From Sphingobium sp. CCH11-B1 (lineage in GTDB: Bacteria; Pseudomonadota; Alphaproteobacteria; Sphingomonadales; Sphingomonadaceae): 14,261 bases of DNA. Both the position numbers and the translations under genes were made by a program. The notes below the pieces were generated by a model. The model worked only from the letters and a program-made list of their open reading frames with translations, was not told the DNA's origin and did not search any database. This document shows positions 1-6,045 of the stretch, piece by piece; within the stretch, counting starts at the first letter, position 1, and every line of letters begins with the position of its first letter. The stretch covers positions 1-14,261 of the forward strand of contig NZ_LSJY01000005.1 in assembly GCF_001556865.1 (NCBI RefSeq). The letters run 5' to 3'.

Positions 1-3
1 TTT

Positions 4-50
4 TTGCACGCCGATCACCCCACGAAGGGGGTGCCTATTGCACGCTGATC
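4..50. repeat. Imperfect 13-bp direct repeat with a small hairpin between copies
   Basis: TTGCACGCCGATC at 4-16 recurs as TTGCACGCTGATC at 38-50, matching 12 of 13 bases with starts 34 bp apart. Between them, CACCCC (16-21) and GGGGTG (28-33) form a 6-bp inverted repeat with a 6-nt loop. The copies lie upstream of the lytic transglycosylase gene and could be protein-binding sites. Nothing in the sequence proves this, and the pairing could be chance in GC-rich DNA. Confidence 0.35.
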
Positions 51-194
51 CTCAGCCGTCGCTGTGGCGTGCGATCAACCACATTTGCCTGCCTCCTGCG
101 CTGCGTGAAGGCCGCATGGAGCGCATGCCGGCGGATTGACAAGCCGACATCTGCTGATCTTCCCTTTCCTCAGTTCGCAAAAGGGGAGGTCTCT

Positions 195-1139
195 ATGCGT
201 GTGTATTTCCTGGTGGCGACGAGCCTCATCTGCGCTGCCCAAGCGCAAGCTGGTTCGAAAACAGCGCCACCTGCGCGCAGTGTGCAGCTCATCGCCATGG
301 GGCCGACGGGCAAGCCGGATGCCGCTGCAGCGCCCCAGCCCGCACAAGGGGATGTTCGCGCTGAAAGCGCATCTGGGCCTGTGGCTCCGGACTTCAAGGT
401 CCACGATCTCAGCCGGCGCTGGGTCGAGTTCCAGATGGCCGACAGTTTCGTTGGTGAGGAGGCGAGCGAGGCATCCGACAGTGACGAGGATCCGTTCGCC
501 CACGTCGGTGTGGCGCAGCCAGACGGGCTTTCCCCTCCCATAGGCATTTCGCAGGCGTCCTCGATCCCGGTGCCGCTTTGGATGCGCGGAGGACCAGTGT
601 TCGCCGCTGCGGCCTACAGCTACGTGCCAGGTTGCTATACGCCGGGCTACCGGCCGGCCGGATTCCTCGCTTCCGATGCCGAGATGCGACGGGCGAGTTA
701 CTACGGCATGATGAGCAAGATCGCCTGCCAGTACGGCATCCCGGTGGGGCTGTTCGACGCCATGATCATTCGGGAAAGCCGCTATCGACCCGATGCCTCT
801 TCCCCGAAAAGTGCTTTTGGTCTCACTCAGTTGATGCCCGACACGGCGGTATCGCTCGGCGTCAATCGCTACAGCGTGGAGGAGAATCTGCGCGGAGGCG
901 CAAAATATCTGCGTCAGCAACTCGACCGCTTCGGGCACTACCATCTCGCTCTGGCCGCCTATAATGCGGGTCCAGGACGGGTTCGGAACGGGCTCGTGCC
1001 GCGGATCGCCGAAACGCAGGCCTATGTCGACAATGTACTGCTCAACTGGTCGCGGCTGAGCGGGACCTATCGGCAGGCGACGATCGTGCCGAGCGATCGG
1101 CGCACTTTCGGCCGAACGGTCGCGATATCCAGTTTCTGA
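195..1139 (+). CDS. Secreted lytic transglycosylase (SLT domain), conjugation-associated
   Basis: This 314-residue protein should cleave the glycan strands of peptidoglycan in the periplasm to let the transfer apparatus pass, the role of F gene 19/P19, VirB1 and PilT-type muramidases. I chose the ATG at 195 because AAGGGGAGG sits 5 nt upstream and the protein then begins with a signal peptide (hydrophobic core VYFLVATSLICAA, cleavage near residue 20). The in-frame GTG at 69 has no such support. Residues about 21-150 form an Ala/Pro-rich and acidic linker. The SLT fold is C-terminal: catalytic Glu194 in IIRESRY, then GLTQLMP (209-215), then the AYNAGPGRV motif around 255-263. Catalytic and substrate motifs look intact. 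It precedes the tra operon in the same direction but is separated from it by two minus-strand genes. The family call is firm. The link to conjugation comes from context. Confidence 0.92.
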   Translation: MRVYFLVATSLICAAQAQAGSKTAPPARSVQLIAMGPTGKPDAAAAPQPAQGDVRAESASGPVAPDFKVHDLSRRWVEFQMADSFVGEEASEASDSDEDPFAHVGVAQPDGLSPPIGISQASSIPVPLWMRGGPVFAAAAYSYVPGCYTPGYRPAGFLASDAEMRRASYYGMMSKIACQYGIPVGLFDAMIIRESRYRPDASSPKSAFGLTQLMPDTAVSLGVNRYSVEENLRGGAKYLRQQLDRFGHYHLALAAYNAGPGRVRNGLVPRIAETQAYVDNVLLNWSRLSGTYRQATIVPSDRRTFGRTVAISSF

Positions 1140-1150
1140 GGAGGCGAGAA

Positions 1151-1168
1151 CCTGCCTTGCAAGGCAGG
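1151..1168. repeat. Perfect 18-bp palindrome between convergent genes
   Basis: CCTGCCTTGCAAGGCAGG is its own reverse complement. It lies in the 55-bp gap between the end of the plus-strand lytic transglycosylase gene and the end of the minus-strand Xre-type gene. As RNA it would form a short GC-rich hairpin on either strand, so a bidirectional transcription end is possible. No U-tract follows on either strand, so a classical intrinsic terminator is not supported. A binding site for a dimeric protein is the alternative. Confidence 0.5.
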
Positions 1169-1194
1169 CGAGCGAACGGCCCGCAGTGGAGGTG

Positions 1195-1701
1195 TCAGCG
1201 CCAGAGTTCATCGCGCTGGGTGATCACGGTGCGGCGTCCCATGACAAAGGCGACGGCTTTGGCGATATCCTCGATCCAACCGTTGCGGAGAATGCCGACC
1301 CAATGAGGTTGTGGCTCGGTACCGTCGATGCCGTTCATATTTTCGAGCGTCTTCACCAACTCCTGCCCGAGGTCTTTCACGATATCGCCAACGAGATTGA
1401 TCACGCTCTCGTAGCGCGCGTGATCCGAAGGATCGAGGTCGCGCAACGCTTCGGTGCGCAGGAAAGCTTTGAGGATATTCGTTCCCAGCGCGTGGAGGAT
1501 TGCTTCAAGCTCATCGACTGTCATGGACAGACGCTTATGCGGGCTTTGATGAAGAATGCGTCCGAGCCGGGACTTGCTGATGCCGGTCTTTTCAGCGAGC
1601 GAACGATGCGGCGTATCATGCGCGGCCATCAGGTCGCGGATCAGACGAATATAGTCTGGATCAACCGTGCCGATCGACTGCGAATCCGAGGCTTCCGGCA
1701 T
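1195..1701 (-). CDS. Xre-type helix-turn-helix DNA-binding protein, putative transfer regulator
   Basis: The 168-residue product is probably a transcription factor of plasmid genes. The start chosen is the ATG whose first base is 1701 on the minus strand, because GGAGGG lies 7 nt upstream. A GTG five codons earlier (1716) is possible but has poorer spacing. Residues about 17-52 show a Cro/CI-like pattern: a first helix (YIRLIRDLMAAH), then SLAEKTGISKSRLGRIL, with SLAEKTGI as the scaffold helix and SKSRLGRI as the recognition helix. The stretch MTVDELEAILHALG (60-73) fits the closing helix of the fold. The remaining ~95 residues are mostly predicted helical with no domain I recognise. It is convergent with the transglycosylase gene and sits 118 bp downstream of the other minus-strand gene. 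Its target is unknown; the inverted repeats before traA are candidates. Confidence 0.72.
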   Translation of the reverse strand: MPEASDSQSIGTVDPDYIRLIRDLMAAHDTPHRSLAEKTGISKSRLGRILHQSPHKRLSMTVDELEAILHALGTNILKAFLRTEALRDLDPSDHARYESVINLVGDIVKDLGQELVKTLENMNGIDGTEPQPHWVGILRNGWIEDIAKAVAFVMGRRTVITQRDELWR

Positions 1702-1819
1702 GCAGATGCCCTCCACACCTTTCTGGAAGATGAAGAGAACATGACGGAATCTTCATTTGCAAGCTCGGTTGGGGCCAAAGTGAGCAACATCCAAATCACT
1801 GAAAGGCGGTATAACTCTT

Positions 1820-2095
1820 CTAGTGACGCGGGCTACTCGGCGGGATGGCGATCCTGGCAGGTATCAGCCGTTCGAGGTCCAGTCGCTCCAAAACCCACGC
1901 AGCCTTCAGTTCCGACATGTAGTCGAAGAGCAAGACGGAAAGGGCATCGCCGACGGTGAGATCGGTGTCCATCTCCTTGCTGAGAAGGTCTTTGACCTCA
2001 CCCAGGCAGTCGGCGCTCGTCTGAGAAATATGCAGTTCGATACGGATGTCTCCTTGTGTGGGAATTGCGACCAGATGCTCTTTCAACGTGGTCAT
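1820..2095 (-). CDS. Small protein with ribbon-helix-helix-like pattern, possible TraY-like DNA-binding protein
   Basis: This 91-residue product has no family I can name with confidence. Residues 16-23 (DIRIELHI) could be the DNA-contacting beta strand. About 26-41 and 47-60 (TVGDALSVLLFDYM) would be the two helices of a ribbon-helix-helix fold, the fold of F TraY and many plasmid copy-number or oriT accessory proteins. I chose the ATG at 2095 because AGGGA lies 7 nt upstream. The frame stays open back to a GTG at 2269, which would give 149 residues, but that start has AGGA almost touching it. The gene is divergent from the tra operon and faces the control region. A role in transfer control or oriT binding is inference from fold pattern and position. 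Confidence 0.55.
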   Translation of the reverse strand: MTTLKEHLVAIPTQGDIRIELHISQTSADCLGEVKDLLSKEMDTDLTVGDALSVLLFDYMSELKAAWVLERLDLERLIPARIAIPPSSPRH

Positions 2096-2372
2096 GTCGC
2101 GGTCCCTGATTCGCTCAAGACTTCCATTCCGGGCTTCCAGGAGGGATTCGAGGGTTTGGTACGACTTTGTCTCGTTCGACCTAAGCCGAAGACTTTCCGT
2201 GGTCAGGCAAAAAAGGTGCTCGGAGATGTCGAGCGTACAATCAGGGGACTCAGCGCCGGTTCTGCCCACGTCCTGCTCAGCCTCATATCGAAAGGAGCCC
2301 GGTAATCGTCGGGCGCTGCGGAAGGTTTACGAAAGGATATCGATTAACACCTCGCGAGTCCCGCGCCGCGAA

Positions 2373-2399
2373 TCTATAGCTGTTTAACGGCTTTCGCAA
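2373..2399 (-). promoter_or_regulatory. Possible minus-strand promoter for the divergent regulator gene
   Basis: Read on the minus strand, TTGCGA (2399-2394) is followed after 15 nt by TATAGA (2378-2373), a fair but imperfect sigma-70-like pair with a short spacer. It points toward the putative DNA-binding gene ending at 1820, which would have a leader of about 270 nt. The -35-like element lies four bases from the first GGGGCA/TGCCCC inverted repeat, so a protein bound there could block it. I found no comparably good pair on the plus strand for the tra operon. Confidence 0.3.
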
Positions 2400-2402
2400 T
2401 TT

Positions 2403-2450
2403 GGGGCAGGTTGCCCCGAGGCGAGGACGAGGTGCCCCATAAATGGGGCA
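2403..2450. promoter_or_regulatory. Twin TGCCCC/GGGGCA inverted repeats, candidate operator
   Basis: GGGGCA-ggt-TGCCCC (2403-2417) is a perfect 6-bp inverted repeat. TGCCCCAT-aa-ATGGGGCA (2433-2450) is a perfect 8-bp inverted repeat. The same hexamer thus occurs four times, in opposite arrangement in the two elements. Their centres (2410 and 2441.5) are 31.5 bp apart, close to three turns of B-DNA, which would put both on the same face of the helix. This suits cooperative binding by a dimeric regulator, possibly one of the two encoded just upstream. The role is inferred; the repeats are directly visible. Confidence 0.6.
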
Positions 2451-2480
2451 GCGCGCCCTGCAGCCGCAGCGCTGCGCCCC
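2445..2480 (+). other. GC-rich potential stem-loop in the traA leader
   Basis: GGGGCAGCGC (2445-2454) can pair with GCGCTGC plus CCC(C) (2469-2480) with one bulged G at 2476, leaving a 14-nt loop. Its left arm shares bases with the second inverted repeat, so the two RNA folds exclude each other. If transcription starts upstream of 2433 this could be a leader switch. If it starts downstream, the symmetry matters only as DNA. There is no U-tract. Confidence 0.3.
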
Positions 2481-2626
2481 GCCAAGTTGGTCGCGCCGAA
2501 ACTAAGCACACAAAAAATTACGATTCGCGAACGGCCGGCTCGCAGTCCCGTTGCTCGGCCAAGAGCCGACTGGTCACCCTTTGCTTGGGCGCGGTTCCGT
2601 CGCGTCTCCAACCGAAGGAAATCCAC

Positions 2627-2947
2627 ATGCAGTCTGTCCTCAAAAAGAGCGGACACGCGGAGCTGGCGATCCTCGCCCTCGCCGCACTCCTGTTCGCTTG
2701 TCTCTTCTTCGCGGGGCCCGCGTTCGCCGGCGCCGACACGACGTTCAACACCGCGCTCACCAAGTTCACCGACTTCCTCGAAGGGTCGGGCGGCAAGATC
2801 ATCACCGTGCTCAGCCTTGCCGGCGGCATCGTCGCGCTTGCGTCGGGCCGGTTTTCGATGGGCCAGATCGCGATTCCCGTCGGTGTCGGCGTGGGCGCCG
2901 GCACCGGCATTCCGATCGTCACCTCGACCGTGACCGCGACGATCTGA
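2627..2947 (+). CDS. traA: TraA-like conjugative pilin precursor
   Basis: This 106-residue precursor fits the major pilin subunit of an F-type pilus. The ATG at 2627 is preceded by AAGGA at a 7-nt spacing. The leader contains charged residues then a long hydrophobic stretch (about 13-30) ending in the signal-peptidase site PAFA|GAD after residue 34. The mature chain would be about 72 residues, against 70 for F pilin. It has a polar amphipathic N-terminal part, a hydrophobic segment (IITVLSLAGGIVALASG), a short polar loop (RFSMGQ) and a second Gly/Val/Ile-rich hydrophobic segment to the C-terminus. This two-helix hairpin is the pilin architecture. Position immediately before traL-traE-traK-traB is diagnostic. 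Pilins diverge fast, so the call rests on architecture and position. TraL starts 61 bp downstream. Confidence 0.85.
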   Translation: MQSVLKKSGHAELAILALAALLFACLFFAGPAFAGADTTFNTALTKFTDFLEGSGGKIITVLSLAGGIVALASGRFSMGQIAIPVGVGVGAGTGIPIVTSTVTATI

Positions 2948-3008
2948 ACCGATCCGAGGCCTGGCGCGAAGTAGCAGCTCCGCCCGGGCACAAGGAGGGG
3001 GTGGTGCA

Positions 3009-3299
3009 ATGGCAGCAGACAAGTACGTCATTCCAACTCATCTGGACGATCCCGAGCTGATCGGGCTGTGGACGCTGGATGAGTTCCTGGCGATGGTCAT
3101 TCCATTCGTCTGGGGGATCCTGTCTCAGCACATCGTCATCGGCATGCTTCTTTCGGGTGCAGGCTGGTGGGGTCTCAGAAAAGCTAAGGCAGGTCGGGCG
3201 ACGTCCTGGCTGCTTCACCTGGCCTATTGGTATCTGCCGGCCGGCTTCACCGGTCTCAAGGCCACGCCACCCTCATATCTCCGACTGATGGCGGGGTGA
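3009..3299 (+). CDS. traL: TraL, type-F pilus assembly inner-membrane protein
   Basis: The 96-residue product is the small inner-membrane component needed for pilus assembly (VirB3-like position in the machine). It shows the family pattern: an N-terminal P-x-HLDDPELIGLWTLDE segment (9-25), a hydrophobic region about 25-55, a basic turn (RKAKAGR), and an end with LPAGF...PPSYLRLMAG. Length matches F TraL (about 91). A strong AAGGAGGGGG lies about 8 nt before the ATG. Its stop is one base before the traE start, so the two are translationally coupled. Confidence 0.93.
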   Translation: MAADKYVIPTHLDDPELIGLWTLDEFLAMVIPFVWGILSQHIVIGMLLSGAGWWGLRKAKAGRATSWLLHLAYWYLPAGFTGLKATPPSYLRLMAG

Positions 3300-3300
3300 T

Positions 3301-3882
3301 ATGGAACTTTCCTACAGCCATACGAACAGCCAGCGGATCCTGCGCCAGCGCAACATCCTGGCCGTTGCCGCAGCCGCTCTGGGCGCGCTCACCCTGCTGC
3401 TCTTCACCGTCAGCCTGTCGCGTGAGCGGGAGGTTGTGCTGCAGCCGGTGTTGCGCTCTCCTCTGACGATCAGCTCCGCGGGTGTCAGCCGCGAATATCT
3501 CGAGATGATCACCCGCGACACGGTCGTGCTGACGCTCGATCGTAGCCCGCAAAATCTCGAATACTGGATGAATGCGGTGCTGGATATTGCGAGCCCGCGA
3601 ACGCAGGGCAAGATCAAAGCCGACCTGCTCAAGATCGTCAATGAGCAGCGCGGCTCGTCGATCTCTCAGTTCTTCACCATCCAAAAGATGGAGATCGATA
3701 CCAAGAACCTCCGTTCGGAGGTGACCGGCGAGCTACACACAATCGTCGGCAACAAGGTCATCTCCAGCGAGAACCGGACCTTCCGCTACGACTGGGAATA
3801 TTCCGGCCTGTCGCTGACGCTGGTCGGCTTCGGAATGGTGAAGACCGGCGCCGCCAAGGACCAACAGGGGAGCGACCAATGA
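3301..3882 (+). CDS. traE: TraE, type-F pilus assembly protein
   Basis: This 193-residue bitopic inner-membrane protein corresponds to F TraE (188 aa), a VirB5/VirB8-position pilus assembly factor. A short cytoplasmic N-terminus with the family's hydrophilic NSQRILRQRN segment precedes one membrane segment (about 19-38). A periplasmic domain follows, containing SREYLEMITRDTVVLTLDRSPQNLEYWM around 57-85 and a C-terminal beta-rich part (EVTGELHTIVG). Its stop overlaps the start of traK in ATGA. Confidence 0.93.
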   Translation: MELSYSHTNSQRILRQRNILAVAAAALGALTLLLFTVSLSREREVVLQPVLRSPLTISSAGVSREYLEMITRDTVVLTLDRSPQNLEYWMNAVLDIASPRTQGKIKADLLKIVNEQRGSSISQFFTIQKMEIDTKNLRSEVTGELHTIVGNKVISSENRTFRYDWEYSGLSLTLVGFGMVKTGAAKDQQGSDQ

Positions 3883-4715
3883 TGCCGGTCTATGCCATCG
3901 GGAGTGCCGCCCTCGGCACTGCCTTCCTCACACGCGTCTATTGCCATGCGAGCCGCTTCATTGGCGCAAGCCTCGTTGCCGTCGCACTCTTTCTCATCGC
4001 CGAGCCGGCCTTTGCCGACCAGACGATCATGGCGAGCGACAGCGCCCAGGTCGATTGCACCGCCTCGGCCAAGGACCTAACACGCATCAGCCTTGTCGAA
4101 GACGAATTCGCGTCGGTGTCGAAAATCTCGACCGGCAATCCGCAGGACGACTTCTCGGTCGTCAACGAGCCGGTGCGCGGCGATATCTATTTGTCGGTGC
4201 CCGATGGTTTCGGGCGTCCCGCGCTCTCCTTCTTCGCGACAAGCAAGCGCGGCTATGTCTACAAGTTCGTCTGCCGCATCAGCGGCGACCAGGCCGCCCA
4301 GGTGTTCGTGTCGAACCCGGCGATCGCCAACGAGCGGTCCGCGGAGAACGGTCCCACGAACCAGCTTGGCCCCCAGGATGCTGCGGTCGAGCTTGTCCAG
4401 GCGATGTATTCGAACGCCGTCGCGGACGGATATGAGATGCGCCAGCGCACCCTTCGCCCGGTCTATGTCGGGACCCTCAAGGTCCAGATGATCGCCGAGT
4501 ATCGGGGGGCAGAGCTGACCGGCAGGGTTCTCCGGATCGAGAACAAGGGCGACCAGAGCGTCGAGCTCACCGAGAGCATGATCGCTCCATCGAGCGCGCT
4601 CGCCGTGTCGATCGCCGACAGCAAGCTGGCGCCCGGCAAGGTCACCACGGCCTATCTCGTCTCGCAGAATGGTCCCAGCCCGCTGGCTGGCCAAAACACT
4701 CTCACGGGAAGGTGA
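3879..4715 (+). CDS. traK: TraK, secretin-like outer-membrane core protein
   Basis: TraK is the VirB9-like periplasmic/outer-membrane ring component that works with TraV and TraB. The product is 278 residues, longer than F TraK (242). The N-terminus is unusually long before the hydrophobic core: about 28 residues precede FIGASLVAVALFLI, with predicted cleavage after AEPAFA (residue 46). No later in-frame start was found that would shorten it. The mature part is rich in beta strands (ISLVEDEFASVSKIS..., GDIYLSVPDG, YVYKFVCRIS) and a C-terminal domain with AYLVSQNG, as in TraK. The start overlaps the traE stop (ATGATG, either Met possible), and traB begins 4 bp after its end. Confidence 0.9.
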   Translation: MMPVYAIGSAALGTAFLTRVYCHASRFIGASLVAVALFLIAEPAFADQTIMASDSAQVDCTASAKDLTRISLVEDEFASVSKISTGNPQDDFSVVNEPVRGDIYLSVPDGFGRPALSFFATSKRGYVYKFVCRISGDQAAQVFVSNPAIANERSAENGPTNQLGPQDAAVELVQAMYSNAVADGYEMRQRTLRPVYVGTLKVQMIAEYRGAELTGRVLRIENKGDQSVELTESMIAPSSALAVSIADSKLAPGKVTTAYLVSQNGPSPLAGQNTLTGR

Positions 4716-4719
4716 GGAT

Positions 4720-6045
4720 ATGGCTCTTTCCGACATCCTGAACCGCAAGCGCCGCCCGCTCGACGGGGGCTCCGAAGAAGGGGTCTCCCCGGTCTCCGGA
4801 GACCTTGGCGGCAATGATGCGGTCCGCCGCCGTCAACGCCTGCTGCTGGCGGGCGTAGCGGGCGTGGGTCTCTTCATTTCCTCTTTCTGGATCTTCGGCG
4901 GTGACGACAACAAGTCCAAGCTCGCCGACGATCGTGTCAGCGAGGTCAACGTATCGACCAAGGATCTCGTCAACCGCAATCTCTCCCAGCAGGAGTGGAT
5001 GGCGCTTTCCGAGAATCGCTTCCAGTCCACCGAGAACCAGCTCAAGTCGATCGACGGGCAGAACCACCGGCTCGAGATGCTGACGGCGCAGGTCGAGGCC
5101 CTGAAAGGCCAGAACCAGGCGATGCAGGCCGATGGTCAGCGCGTGCTGTCAGCCTATCAGGCCGAGAACGAGCAGCTGCGTCGGCAAGTTGCGGACCGGC
5201 GCACGGCGCAGGCGCCGACGCCCGGACCCTCAGCGATGTATGGCCCCAATGGACCGCAGGCCTATCAGCGTCCCGACGGACAGGGCGCCGCACAGGGGGC
5301 CGCTCCGGTTGCCTCGCCCGCCGAGGTGAAGCTCGTCAATTTCACCACGGCCGACAGCGGAAACGCTTCGCGGGTCGCCAAGGGCAACACGGTCTATACC
5401 GACAGCGTCAACTATCTGCCGCCCAACAGTTTCGCGCGCGCGAAGGTCATCGTCGGCGTCGATGCCAGCGCCGGGGTCAATAGCCAGAGCGATCCCTTGC
5501 CGGTGGTGCTGCGCGTCACGGGCCCGGCGCGCTCGGTCTACCAGAATGGCCGCCTGCTCACGACGAAGATCGAGGGCTGCCTCATCAACGGCGCAGCGCG
5601 CGGCGATCTCTCGAGCGAGAAGGTCTACGTCAAGCTCCAGAAGATGACATGCCCGCAGCCCGGGGGCCGCTATGCCGTGTCCGAGGTCAAGGGCTTCATC
5701 GCCTTCGGCGGCAAGACGGGCGTGCGCGGCCGGGTGGTCTCGCGCGAAGGATCGCTCGTCACGCAGGCCTTCCTGGCAGGTCTGGCCGGCGGGTTCGGTC
5801 GCGGCTTCTCCGCCAACGCCAACTCGGTCTTCCAGGGCACCAACATCACCACCAACGGCCAGCGCCAGAAGCTCTCGACCGGTGACATCCTGGAAGGCGG
5901 CTTTGGCGAAGGCGTCGCCCAGACCGGCGACATGGTCTCCAAATATCTGATCGAGCGCGCCGAGCAGTACCAGCCGGTGATCGAGATGCCGACCGGCATC
6001 GACGTCGAAATCGTTTTCCTGGAGGGTGTTTATGTCCGCAATTGA
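4720..6045 (+). CDS. traB: TraB, VirB10-like envelope-spanning core protein
   Basis: The 441-residue protein bridges inner and outer membranes as the VirB10/TrbI-type core subunit. The ATG at 4720 follows GGTGAGG at a good distance; an in-frame GTG at 4669 lies inside traK and is not needed. Order: cytoplasmic N-terminus with basic patches (1-40), one membrane segment (41-59), a likely coiled coil (about 97-160, ENQLKSIDGQNHRLEML and QAENEQLRRQVADRR), a Pro/Gly/Gln-rich linker (about 164-200), then the beta-barrel domain from about 205 to the end, including LPPNSFARAKVIVGVDAS and the C-terminal EMPTGIDVEIVFLEGVYV. Length resembles F TraB (475). It overlaps the next gene by 14 bp. Confidence 0.93.
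   Translation: MALSDILNRKRRPLDGGSEEGVSPVSGDLGGNDAVRRRQRLLLAGVAGVGLFISSFWIFGGDDNKSKLADDRVSEVNVSTKDLVNRNLSQQEWMALSENRFQSTENQLKSIDGQNHRLEMLTAQVEALKGQNQAMQADGQRVLSAYQAENEQLRRQVADRRTAQAPTPGPSAMYGPNGPQAYQRPDGQGAAQGAAPVASPAEVKLVNFTTADSGNASRVAKGNTVYTDSVNYLPPNSFARAKVIVGVDASAGVNSQSDPLPVVLRVTGPARSVYQNGRLLTTKIEGCLINGAARGDLSSEKVYVKLQKMTCPQPGGRYAVSEVKGFIAFGGKTGVRGRVVSREGSLVTQAFLAGLAGGFGRGFSANANSVFQGTNITTNGQRQKLSTGDILEGGFGEGVAQTGDMVSKYLIERAEQYQPVIEMPTGIDVEIVFLEGVYVRN

Larger units (their letters stand above)
2096..2626. other. Divergent control region upstream of the tra operon
   Basis: These 531 bp separate the minus-strand regulator gene from traA. I see no convincing gene here: the open frames lack ribosome-binding sites, and the one real alternative is the long start of the minus-strand gene at 2269. 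The region holds two inverted repeats (2403-2417 and 2433-2450), a GC-rich potential stem (2445-2480), a 12-bp palindrome CGCAGCGCTGCG (2465-2476) and an A-rich patch around 2507-2524. Promoters for both directions must lie here. An origin of transfer is conceivable because F-type oriT regions often lie near the transglycosylase and tra regulators, but I cannot identify a nic site and no relaxase gene is in the window. Confidence 0.6.

Noticed and set aside
16..33. Hairpin as an intrinsic terminator
   Set aside because: The T-run at 1-5 lies on the wrong side for a plus-strand terminator and would read as A on the minus strand.
75..1211. Long minus-strand open frame opposite the lytic transglycosylase
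   Set aside because: It mirrors a clearly recognisable SLT-domain gene on the plus strand; its translation is Arg/His-rich without domain pattern or ribosome-binding site.
1823..2305. Plus-strand open frames opposite the 91-residue regulator
   Set aside because: No ribosome-binding site or domain; the minus strand has a better start and a plausible DNA-binding fold pattern.
2344..2378. Plus-strand promoter from TTAACA (2344) and TCTATA (2373)
   Set aside because: The spacer of 23 nt is too long for a sigma-70 promoter.
2411..2626. Long 5' extension of traA
   Set aside because: The upstream in-frame start would place a 72-residue arginine-containing leader before the signal peptide; the ATG at 2627 has a ribosome-binding site and gives a normal prepilin.
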